DNA of 11,762 nucleotides from JBGPBY01 sp041481485 (lineage in GTDB: Bacteria; Acidobacteriota; Terriglobia; 20CM-2-55-15). The DNA lies in contig JBGPBY010000207.1 in the NCBI GenBank assembly GCA_041481485.1, positions 1 to 11,762 of the forward strand, given 5' to 3'. The first letter of the stretch is position 1. Every line of letters starts with the position of its first letter. The position numbers and the translations under genes were made by a program. Positions 1-7,000 of the stretch are shown piece after piece. Under the pieces are notes generated by a model that was not told where the DNA came from, did no database searches, and worked only from the letters and a program-made list of their open reading frames with translations.

Positions 1-1
1 C

Positions 2-3000
2 GACCTCATCCATGCGCCCCGAGGCGGATTCAGCGGCCCCGCCATGGGTGGGTTCAATACCCTGCCCGTCGCCGACATGGCGCCGATTACGATCATGGGC
101 CACAAGGCCTACGGCGTCTTCATCGCGCCCGGCATGGGACTCCGCCAGAACGACGTGAAGGGCACCGCAGTCGACGATCAGGCCGAGGGCCAATACTGGG
201 TGATCAACGGACATCACTACAATTCCGGATGCTGCTTCGACTACGGAAACGCGGAGATCGACAGCCGCGATGACGACAACGGCACCATGGAAACCACCTA
301 CTATGGCAACGCCACGAACTGGTATCGCGGACCTGCCCCTGGCCCATGGGTCATGACCGACCAGGAAAACAATCTGGTGGGTTGTGTCAACTCGGATGCA
401 TCCAAACTCTGCGCCAACCTGCCGAGCATCACCTGGCGCTTCGTGACTGCGATCGCCAAGGGAGAGCCGCATCACTGGACCTCCATGGGCGGTGACGCAC
501 AACGCGGCGCGCTGTCGGTGATGTTCGATGGACCGCGAGTCGACCTTACCTATGACCCGATGCGGAAGCAGGGGGCAATCCTCTTAGGCAACGGCGGCGA
601 CAACAGCAACGGCTCCCAGGGCACCTTCTATGAAGGCGCGATGACGGCCGCAGGCACGTTTCCCACGAACGCTACCGACCAACTCGTGCAGGCCAACATT
701 GTGGCTGCCCGATACGACGTACAAGGGCTGAGCTTAGCGCCCGCGTCGGAGACTGCCACTCCGAATGGGCTTCAGACGTTTTCACCGGGGACCTCGCAGA
801 ACACCACTGTGACTTTCACGAACACAACGGGTGCGCCTGCGATGGGCGTCAAATTGAGCATAACGGTGCCGAGGCAGTGGTCGTTTTCTTTCCCTAACAG
901 CACCAACAAGTCAGTGACAATCCTTGAAACAATTGCGCCGGGCGCGAGTTGGAGTGGGACTTTCAATGTCACTTCTGGTCCGGCTGCCTTCAACGGCGAT
1001 CTGGTAGGCAACGTTTCCTGGACGAATCCCTCGAACGGCAGGACACAAACGGAAACCACAGTTGAGAAGGTACGGAACGTTAGCCCGATCAAGATTAATG
1101 AATTTCGCATCAGTGCCGGTTCCGCCACCAACACGACGGACTCGTTCATCGAGCTTTACAACGCCGGCGCAGGTAACATCGATATCTCCAACTGGACCTT
1201 ATCCCAGCACCAGACCCAGCAGGCTCCCTTCTCGGCGATAAAAATCCCCGCCGGGACGAAGCTCGCCGGTGGTGGTTTCTATCTGTTTGGACTCTCCAAC
1301 TCCGGGCTGGCGGTGCCCGCTCGCGCGGGCGATACCGCTGTACACGTCAGGAGCACGGCGGGCATGTCAGTCGGCGACACAGTCAGTATCGATATGGGAG
1401 CAAATGTCGAGACCCGCAAGATCGTCAACATCGGAACAGCGGCCAGCAACATGACGACGCTGTGGCAACCCCTTCCCGAAGGTCCGGTACTCACGATTCC
1501 TGTCGGTTCGAGGAACGTGCCGGTCACGAGTGTGGCCGGTTTTGCTGTCGGTGAGAAGATCGGCATCGGCTATGGCGCTACCTATCCCACCATTGCAAAG
1601 GCACTGGAGCGGTATGAGGTGGTCACTGTAACCGCAGTCGGAAAGCCGGGCACGCAAGCCTTCCTGGGTGCGGACGCGATAGCCGGCGCGACGAATATTA
1701 AGGTGACGTCCGTGGCCAACATCTCCGTTGGTGACAAGATCCGGCTGGACATCGACAGTGTGGGACACGGGATCGAGACGGTTACGATCACGCGCGTCGG
1801 CACACAGTCGAGCCGCACGACGCTCTCGGCTAATGCAAGCGCGGGTGCGACGAATATCAAAGTCGGCAACGTGAATGGTTTTGCTGCGGGCGATATGTTG
1901 ACTGTCGGCACACCTGCGAATCAGGAAACCGTCACAATCAAAGCCGTCGGTGCTTCAGGTCCGACAGGCGTTGGCATCGATTTCGTGCCGGCTCTCGCTA
2001 AGGCGCATCTCAACCGCGAGGCGGTGGTCGCTCACGGTACGGGACTCGACCTGGCCGCACCGCTGCGATTCAACCATGCAGCGAACCTCCCGTTTAGCGC
2101 TCAGGGGACGGGGATCACTTTCCAGCCGGCGACAGCTTTTGCCCATTCGAGCAACGAGCCCGTCCAGCCGCTCGGCATAGGAATCACGCTCGACAGACCA
2201 CTGGTCAAGGATCACGCGATCAATACAATGGTACGTGACGAAGCGGTGACGACCGCAGGCTATCAGGGGAAACCAACGCCCAACCAGTGGTTCGGTGGCC
2301 CAGCCCTCTCGAATAACGCGGGCAACATGGTGCTTCGAGACGCCGCCGGCCTGGTCGTCGACAGCCTCAATTACGGCGGCCTCGTCGACCCCTGGGCCTC
2401 CGAGGGTTATCATGCCGCTTCCGGCGCAGGTCAGAGTGGTTGTCGCGTCGCTGTGCCTGCCGCAGGCGGTGGTGGCGGGCCGGCCGCTGCAGCCGCCAAC
2501 ACTCCCCATAGAAGTGCGGGCCGCTTCCCCGACGGCTTCGACACCGATAGCAATTGCAATGATTTCCTGTTGCAGGCTGCCAGCACTCTGTCGGCCGCTT
2601 CAGCGGCCGGCGCGACCAATATCAAAGTCGCCAGCCTTGCAGATTTTGGCGCAGGCCAGACGATCATGATGGATGCGGGCGCGAATTTCGAGAGCGGCAT
2701 TATCGCGACAGTTGGCACGGCCGGCGCGACTACGGTGAGCGCCGCTATCAACGTCGGCGCGACCGTTATTCCAGTCGCCAACGGTGCAGGCTTTGGCGCA
2801 GGCCAGACCATCACGATTGATAGTGGCGCGAATCAGGAGACAGCAGTAGTCGCCTCCACGGCCGGTGGCGGGAGAGGCGGCAACGCCGCAATTACAGTTA
2901 CTTTGCCGCTCAAGATTGCGCATGCAACCAGCGCACAAGTCTCCGGCTCCGGCATCACTCTCAGCGTCCCGTTAACTAAGGTGCACGCCAACGGGGCGCA

Positions 3001-3073
3001 GGTCTCCGCTAGCCTTCCCACGCCCGGAGCACCAAACCAATATTTCAGAAAGGGATTGGCCGCGGCGAAATAG
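2..3073 (+). CDS. Secreted GH54 alpha-L-arabinofuranosidase with NEW3-like and interrupted lamin-tail domains (5' partial)
   Basis: The frame is open from the window edge, so the N-terminus (signal peptide and start of the catalytic domain) lies outside; the ATG at nt 44 is internal because the upstream residues also fit the family. Nt 2 to about 724 match the GH54 catalytic domain, which removes terminal arabinofuranose from arabinan and arabinoxylan. By recall of the Aspergillus kawachii AbfB structure, the nucleophile Glu is in WVMTDQENN (nt 365-367), the acid/base Asp in GGDNSNG (nt 599-601), and the unusual vicinal Cys-Cys pair is at nt 230-235. After it come a NEW3-like beta-sandwich (about nt 731-1087) and a lamin-tail domain (first part nt 1088-1322, second about nt 2245-2578, final TPGAPN near nt 3018-3035) interrupted by two repeat blocks. 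The fungal CBM42 is absent. The protein is expected outside the cell. The family call is strong; the C-terminal domain names are recognised by motif only. Confidence 0.9.
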   Translation, partial: DLIHAPRGGFSGPAMGGFNTLPVADMAPITIMGHKAYGVFIAPGMGLRQNDVKGTAVDDQAEGQYWVINGHHYNSGCCFDYGNAEIDSRDDDNGTMETTYYGNATNWYRGPAPGPWVMTDQENNLVGCVNSDASKLCANLPSITWRFVTAIAKGEPHHWTSMGGDAQRGALSVMFDGPRVDLTYDPMRKQGAILLGNGGDNSNGSQGTFYEGAMTAAGTFPTNATDQLVQANIVAARYDVQGLSLAPASETATPNGLQTFSPGTSQNTTVTFTNTTGAPAMGVKLSITVPRQWSFSFPNSTNKSVTILETIAPGASWSGTFNVTSGPAAFNGDLVGNVSWTNPSNGRTQTETTVEKVRNVSPIKINEFRISAGSATNTTDSFIELYNAGAGNIDISNWTLSQHQTQQAPFSAIKIPAGTKLAGGGFYLFGLSNSGLAVPARAGDTAVHVRSTAGMSVGDTVSIDMGANVETRKIVNIGTAASNMTTLWQPLPEGPVLTIPVGSRNVPVTSVAGFAVGEKIGIGYGATYPTIAKALERYEVVTVTAVGKPGTQAFLGADAIAGATNIKVTSVANISVGDKIRLDIDSVGHGIETVTITRVGTQSSRTTLSANASAGATNIKVGNVNGFAAGDMLTVGTPANQETVTIKAVGASGPTGVGIDFVPALAKAHLNREAVVAHGTGLDLAAPLRFNHAANLPFSAQGTGITFQPATAFAHSSNEPVQPLGIGITLDRPLVKDHAINTMVRDEAVTTAGYQGKPTPNQWFGGPALSNNAGNMVLRDAAGLVVDSLNYGGLVDPWASEGYHAASGAGQSGCRVAVPAAGGGGGPAAAAANTPHRSAGRFPDGFDTDSNCNDFLLQAASTLSAASAAGATNIKVASLADFGAGQTIMMDAGANFESGIIATVGTAGATTVSAAINVGATVIPVANGAGFGAGQTITIDSGANQETAVVASTAGGGRGGNAAITVTLPLKIAHATSAQVSGSGITLSVPLTKVHANGAQVSASLPTPGAPNQYFRKGLAAAK
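1328..2002 (+). repeat. Four degenerate ~53-60-aa beta repeats inside the lamin-tail domain
   Basis: Protein-level repeats begin at nt 1328, 1505, 1685 and 1844. Each has the pattern GATNIKV-x-SVA-x-F-x-VGD, then an I-x-x-GAN-x-ET-V-x-I stretch, ending in VG. Spacings are 177, 180 and 159 nt. They separate the first lamin-tail segment (INEFRIS...FIELYN) from its second segment (WFGGPALSNNAGNMVL), so they look inserted in one fold. Their function is unknown; similar GATNIKV repeats are remembered from extracellular bacterial enzymes. Confidence 0.75.
1967..2242 (+). repeat. Four exact-period 69-nt (23-aa) repeats with invariant Gly and His
   Basis: Units start at nt 1967, 2036, 2105 and 2174, each exactly 69 nt long. 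Every unit has Gly at positions 1 and 3, a hydrophobic residue at 4, Pro at 8 or 9 and His at 14 (for example GTGITFQPATAFAH). The DNA has diverged but the length has not, so the spacing appears to be kept by protein structure. Two related 21-aa units occur at nt 2882-2944 and 2945-3007. Confidence 0.75.
2609..2902 (+). repeat. Two tandem 147-nt repeats, second insertion in the lamin-tail domain
   Basis: Units at nt 2609-2755 and 2756-2902 share the same 49-codon length and start GAT. The stretch around GCGCAGGCCAGAC is nearly identical at nt 2648 and 2795, so this pair is younger than the repeats at nt 1328-2002. The block sits between NDFLLQ (end of the second lamin-tail segment) and the terminal TPGAPN, which normally lie next to each other in bacterial lamin-tail proteins. 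Confidence 0.75.
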
Positions 3074-3096
3074 CATCATAGGGCCTGTCGAGTTTT

Positions 3097-3299
3097 CAGC
3101 CGCGTTAGCGGCGGCAGGTCCCTTAGCCACCGGCGTTAGCCGGTGGAAATTTACGCCAAAAATCAAATGAGCTGCGTAGCAGCGACAGATCAAGAAAATT
3201 GCTGGATCTGCCGTGCCTTACGGCACTCTGTTCTTCGTGGATTGATGTTCCACCGGCTGACGCCGGTGGCTAAGGGACCTGCCGCCGCTATCGCGGCTG
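3097..3299. repeat. REP/REPIN-like composite palindromic element
   Basis: Nt 3097-3148 and 3248-3299 are 52-nt inverted repeats with two mismatches (nt 3105 and 3137). Each arm holds two smaller hairpins; in the left arm they are GCCGC/GCGGC (nt 3099-3112) and CCACCGGC/GCCGGTGG (nt 3127-3146), both with a GTTA loop. The 99-nt centre has two more, GCTGC/GCAGC (nt 3171-3183) and GTGCC/GGCAC (nt 3213-3226). It lies between two convergent genes and no coding signal fits it. It resembles REP elements mobilised in trans by REP-associated tyrosine transposases; no such gene is in the window. Confidence 0.7.
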
Positions 3300-3300
3300 G

Positions 3301-3339
3301 GAAAAAAAGAACAGAAATATGCGGGGTAGGAACGCCCGC
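3301..3339 (-). terminator. Probable terminator of the hydrolase gene
   Basis: Six bases after the hydrolase stop (nt 3345-3347), the minus strand can form a GCGGG/CCCGC stem (nt 3335-3339 with 3321-3325, 9-nt loop). It is followed by a U-rich run at nt 3301-3320 that includes seven consecutive U. The stem is short and the longest U run is about 13 nt away, so it is only moderately convincing. It may also be part of the adjacent palindromic element. Confidence 0.45.
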
Positions 3340-3344
3340 TACAT

Positions 3345-5033
3345 TCAATGCAAATGTTGAAGGATCCAGTCGGAGATCAATGTGAGAGCCGTCGGAGACA
3401 TGGTTTCTTCAATTGTGGAGTACTCCGAGGGAGCGCCGGTGGCGCTGTGCTGCAGGAGGTGGTTGAGGTCTGTAAGTTCGACAGTCTTGAAATCCTTGTT
3501 CCCTCCCGCCTTCAAGGCCGACTCGATTGCTGCGAGATTCTCTTTTGCCGGAACTTGCAGGTCCTTGGCGCCGTTGATCGCGAGTACCGGGCAGGCGGTC
3601 TTCATGAGTGCCGGACGCGGGTCGTAAGTCAGAAAAAAACGGAACCAGGGAGAGAGGATGGCGGAGGGGTCGGGATTTCCCAGCGCGATGAGTTTCTGCC
3701 GCATCGACGGCAAATCCGCGCCGGATTTCAGCACGGCGTAGTAATTTTGCTGCATGGTTCGCTGTGCCGAAATGTCGGCGTCACTGGCGCCGGAAGCTTT
3801 CGCAATCAACGCCGCTTGAGCATAAAGGATTTCTTCGCCGGTCACTCCGGATCCCGCCATCATCACAATAAAGGAGACGTCTTTCGATTGAGACGCCACC
3901 ATCGGCGCAATGATCCCACCTTCACTGTGTCCAATCAGGCCGATATGACGAACGTCAATTTCCTTACGGCTTTTCAGGAATTGAAGCTCGGCTTTCACAT
4001 CGCCGGCAAAATCCAGAGTCGTTGCGGTGGCCGGATCTCCGCCGGAACCACCGACGCCTCGATCGTCGACGCGGAGAACTGCAACGCCTTTGCGCGTCAG
4101 ATAATCGGACAACACCAGAAACGGTTTGTGTCCCAGCAACGATTCGTCGCGATCCTGTGCGCCGGAGCCGCTGATCAAAATGACACTAGGATATGGTGGT
4201 TGTCCCTGGGGCCGCGTCAGCGTACCGGCAAGCGTGATTCCATCAGCTGCATTCGCGAACCGAACATCTATTTCCTCGTATGGATAGGGCTTTAACGGCA
4301 CCTGCGGCCGGTTCGGCACCGCGACCCGGTCCGTCTTTCTGAGAACCAGCGGAACGACAATACCCTGAGTGAGCGAGCCACTGATCGTCGTGCCATCGGC
4401 GCTCATTGTTCCCGCGAAGCTTCCATTGATGGCGGGAATAGAAAACTGAAGCATTGAGTCCTTGAAACCAATGTTGCTGACAGGCACTTCTCCGGGTCCC
4501 TGATCGGGGCTGGCAAACGTGCCGCTGATGGTTCCGTTGGCGGGCTTTGCGAAATGAATCACCAGTCGAATCTGCGTACCGCCAACCGGTATGGTCCCCT
4601 GCCAGAGGCCTTCGAGTTTACCGCCATCGACAATATCGAGAGACGCAGCGGCCTTGGCATCACTCTTCCATGACAGCCTGATCGGAAACGTCCCGCCGCC
4701 TTGAGATAATGCGCCGGTCATGGTTTTGCCGTCGGAAGAAACCGTTGTTTTGATCGTGGGTTCGCCCGGACCGGGAATCGTGAAAGAGACGGAAGCGCCG
4801 GAAACGTTGAGGCTGCCCATGGGCAGACCTTTTGCACCTTGCGCCGGAATATCGAACGTCCCGTTCCACGTGCCGCCGGACTGAGACAACGATATCGAGA
4901 AGGCCAGTTCCTGTCCCGGAAGAGAAACAGTTCCTTCCCAAACTCCAGCCGCGGTCGGCGTGCTTTGCAGGAATGCAAGTAATAGAAGAGTTAGAAGCGG
5001 CATGGGGAAGGATATTGCCACGTCTTTCCACAA
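3345..5033 (-). CDS. Secreted alpha/beta hydrolase with duplicated N-terminal beta domain
   Basis: A 562-aa protein whose C-terminal half (about residues 255-560) is a serine alpha/beta hydrolase of the S33/dienelactone-hydrolase type. The nucleophile is Ser370 in GHSEGG, the likely acid Asp491 in INGAKDLQVP, and the likely base His525 in DLNHLLQH; LISGSGAQDRDE and RVDDRGVGGSGG are typical nearby motifs. Residues about 31-122 and 141-232 are two copies of one beta-rich module (LWQGTI.., SGT/GTF, then a hydrophobic strand near the end). A signal peptide with a LLTLLLLAFL core ends near Ala29. The start at nt 5033 is TTG; GGAGAGAG at nt 5042-5049 supports it and it supplies the only Lys of the signal n-region. 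ATG at nt 5003 is the alternative. The substrate is unknown: an exported esterase or peptidase is likely. It is 28 nt downstream of fic and probably co-transcribed. Confidence 0.88.
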   Translation of the reverse strand: MWKDVAISFPMPLLTLLLLAFLQSTPTAAGVWEGTVSLPGQELAFSISLSQSGGTWNGTFDIPAQGAKGLPMGSLNVSGASVSFTIPGPGEPTIKTTVSSDGKTMTGALSQGGGTFPIRLSWKSDAKAAASLDIVDGGKLEGLWQGTIPVGGTQIRLVIHFAKPANGTISGTFASPDQGPGEVPVSNIGFKDSMLQFSIPAINGSFAGTMSADGTTISGSLTQGIVVPLVLRKTDRVAVPNRPQVPLKPYPYEEIDVRFANAADGITLAGTLTRPQGQPPYPSVILISGSGAQDRDESLLGHKPFLVLSDYLTRKGVAVLRVDDRGVGGSGGDPATATTLDFAGDVKAELQFLKSRKEIDVRHIGLIGHSEGGIIAPMVASQSKDVSFIVMMAGSGVTGEEILYAQAALIAKASGASDADISAQRTMQQNYYAVLKSGADLPSMRQKLIALGNPDPSAILSPWFRFFLTYDPRPALMKTACPVLAINGAKDLQVPAKENLAAIESALKAGGNKDFKTVELTDLNHLLQHSATGAPSEYSTIEETMSPTALTLISDWILQHLH

Positions 5034-5061
5034 AAGGAAAACTCTCTCCGGCAGATTTCAT

Positions 5062-6615
5062 TCACACCCCTTCGCGGGCGCCCCCTCCGAACAACTCGCT
5101 GTACAAGAGTTCAAACTGAGTCGCCTCTTCGTCGGTCAGGGCGTGAAATTCCATTTCACGGACTCGTTTTGATAGACGTCCTTCCCCTTGAGCCAGAAAG
5201 GCGCGAAGCAATTCGACTTTCCGGTCCGGCATCTCGACAATTTCTTTTACTGCGGAAGAGAATTTGTCGAATGCCTGCAGGAATCGGATTTCCGCCGGCA
5301 GGTCCTCCTCTACTGTTTGTTCAACGCATGAATACAGAAACTTCGCGTGCGCGGTCGCGTCGAAGTAGCGGTAGTAGTCTGCTGTCTCACTCAGAACCTC
5401 CACATTGTTGTCCGGCGTAGCACGCCAGTCGATCAACGGGAGCAAGGCAGCGGAGTACGACTCCAGTACAGTTCGATATTCATCGATTCGGCGAAGAATT
5501 GCTGCGCTGATCGGGAACACAATTCCGGCCGGGTTATAACCAGCAGCGGCATGCACATGATGAATCAGCCACCGATGCAGACGTCCATTACCGTCGACGA
5601 ATGGATGAATGTAGACGAATCCAAATGCAATAGCGGCAGCAGCACTGACAGGATCAAACCCGCCGGCAAGGGACTTGTTGTCGTATTCGATGATTCCGGC
5701 GAGGAGATCTCGAATATCCTCGGGCCGAGCGCCAATGTGATCGGGAATCGGTTCTTGTGTTTGCCTGTCATGAGTTCCCACGAAACCACCTTTATCGCGA
5801 AGTCCGAGTTTTACAAAACGGTCATCACCAATGACGACGCGCTGAAGCCGTTCCAGTTCGCCGATCGAGATCGGACGAACACCTGCTTCGCCGATCGCGC
5901 GAGCCCATCGCGCTGCGCGGATGCCGGACGGTTGTTCCCCCTCGATCGCGAACGACGATTTCGAATCGCTGAGTAGAAGAAAGGCAGCCGCCCGGGCAAT
6001 GATGTCTTTTCGTGTTCGCCCAATGATTTCGCTGGCGCGAGTGCCAAGGCCTTTCGCGACATTCTCTCGCAGCCCAGGAGTCCACCGGATCATCGGACAA
6101 AAACGACGGGTTCCGGGCAGATTGTCGATGACTTTGTGGCGCGAAGAGGGTTTACCTTTGTGGAGTCCGACCTGTTGGTCCGGGTCAATGACGCTCACCA
6201 CTCGAATTTTTCCAGGATCGGGCACGTCAAGTTCGCGTCCGGTAAGCCATTCGTAAAGGAACCACACTCTTCGTGCGAAGGAACCCGTCGGAGTCGCTCG
6301 CACAAGCTCTGTAACTTCGAGGGGATCTATGATCTTGAAGAGCGCTGAGAGGACAGCAAGATTCACCCCCTCCCACTTCAATGCGAAAACGATTTGGCTT
6401 TCAAGTGTGTTGAGCGGACGATGACGTGGTGTCAGCAGATTCCAGGACACATTGGGCGCTGGATGATGACGCTCTGCAATAGCGGTCAGGCGCGAAGGTA
6501 GGGGAACAGCTAATTCGAAACGTTTAATAAGAGCGGCGTAGCCGGCAGGGGTCGCCGGCTCGGGAAGCGCCCTGTCGTGAAAATGGTTCGCGGGCTGTGA
6601 AATCCAATCACTCAT
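5062..6615 (-). CDS. Fic-domain protein (probable self-inhibited AMP-transferase)
   Basis: A 517-aa protein with the complete Fic motif HPFVDGNGRLHR (residues 337-348): His337 is the catalytic base, Asp341 binds the metal, and Gly-Asn-Gly-Arg binds phosphate. Fic enzymes usually transfer AMP from ATP to Ser, Thr or Tyr of target proteins. SFAIEG (residues 221-226) fits the inhibitory [S/T]xxxE[G/N] helix placed N-terminal to the Fic core, the class II arrangement, so no separate antitoxin is needed. The flap region is around GTHDRQ (residues 280-285). About 200 N-terminal residues precede the core with no recognised catalytic motif; the tail (about 405-517) is probably helical. It starts at ATG nt 6613-6615 without a clear Shine-Dalgarno. 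A cluster of TGTGAA half-sites lies upstream, and a secreted hydrolase follows on the same strand. The target is unknown. Confidence 0.93.
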   Translation of the reverse strand: MSDWISQPANHFHDRALPEPATPAGYAALIKRFELAVPLPSRLTAIAERHHPAPNVSWNLLTPRHRPLNTLESQIVFALKWEGVNLAVLSALFKIIDPLEVTELVRATPTGSFARRVWFLYEWLTGRELDVPDPGKIRVVSVIDPDQQVGLHKGKPSSRHKVIDNLPGTRRFCPMIRWTPGLRENVAKGLGTRASEIIGRTRKDIIARAAAFLLLSDSKSSFAIEGEQPSGIRAARWARAIGEAGVRPISIGELERLQRVVIGDDRFVKLGLRDKGGFVGTHDRQTQEPIPDHIGARPEDIRDLLAGIIEYDNKSLAGGFDPVSAAAAIAFGFVYIHPFVDGNGRLHRWLIHHVHAAAGYNPAGIVFPISAAILRRIDEYRTVLESYSAALLPLIDWRATPDNNVEVLSETADYYRYFDATAHAKFLYSCVEQTVEEDLPAEIRFLQAFDKFSSAVKEIVEMPDRKVELLRAFLAQGEGRLSKRVREMEFHALTDEEATQFELLYSELFGGGAREGV

Positions 6616-6624
6616 GGCTGGGAT

Positions 6625-6682
6625 TGTGAATTATGGGTGTCTCATTGTTCACACATTGGAGTGTTTTGTGAAAGTCATTCAC
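6625..6682. promoter_or_regulatory. Cluster of TGTGAA half-sites upstream of fic
   Basis: Within 58 nt just before the fic start there are TGTGAA (nt 6625-6630), TTCACA (6648-6653), TGTGAA (6667-6672) and TTCAC (6678-6682), so half-sites alternate in orientation. The last two also form the inverted repeat GTGAA-N5-TTCAC (6668-6682). The region is AT-rich compared with the genes. It could be a repressor operator; the spacing does not fit the CRP site TGTGA-N6-TCACA. No convincing -35/-10 pair was assigned. Confidence 0.3.
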
Positions 6683-7000
6683 TATTCGCGAAATACTATC
6701 ACTATCATACGAAAATGAGAATATATATCACCTCAGTCTGGAGAGCGGCATCATTCACGATTGCCCATGATCGGGGTCGGCACACCATCCCGATCGCCGC
6801 CTTATGGCGCTTGGACGACCGCCATGGTTTTGATAGGCTTCGGGTGGCGCTCGAGGCGCCCTCCATGTCCGCGGAAAGGACTGCGTCCACCTCGAATCGG
6901 TTCGGCACATTCGTCACTGTGAGTTGAACTCTTTTCTTGCCCGACGCAGCGGACAGCGGGCATTTGCGCGGTGGTCCACCACTGCCGGAAAGGAGCTCAT
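6683..7000. other. Intergenic stretch without a convincing gene
   Basis: Between the fic promoter region and the ankyrin gene there is no reading frame with a good ribosome site and recognisable protein. The only short plus-strand frame starts at an ATG (nt 6715) without a Shine-Dalgarno. A perfect 7-bp inverted repeat GATCGGG/CCCGATC (nt 6769-6775 and 6789-6795) and a small hairpin GGCGC/GCGCC (6846-6860) are present. It may hold divergent promoters or gene remains. Confidence 0.4.
6989..6995 (+). promoter_or_regulatory. Ribosome binding site of the ankyrin gene
   Basis: AAAGGAG ends five bases before the ATG at nt 7001. This decides that start over the in-frame GTG at nt 6971, which has no comparable site. 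Confidence 0.8.

Noticed and set aside
1328..3007. CRISPR-like or mobile DNA repeat
   Set aside because: The repeats are in frame, conserved at protein rather than DNA level, and have no spacer structure.
3143..3385. Short frames across the palindromic element, on both strands
   Set aside because: They share the same peptide (FHRLTPVAKGPAAA) only because the DNA is an inverted repeat; this is a repeat, not a gene.
3348..4295. 315-codon plus-strand frame opposite the hydrolase
   Set aside because: It is antisense to the catalytic domain carrying GHSEGG; the translation is rich in Arg, His and Cys with no recognisable motif, typical of a shadow in GC-rich DNA.
5062..6615. Fic/antitoxin toxin-antitoxin module
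   Set aside because: The inhibitory helix is inside the Fic protein itself and no small partner gene lies next to it.
6625..6653. CRP binding site
   Set aside because: The half-sites TGTGA and TCACA are about 19 bases apart instead of 6.
6637..6927. 96-codon plus-strand frame between fic and the ankyrin gene
   Set aside because: It has no Shine-Dalgarno, no recognisable family and covers the probable fic operator.
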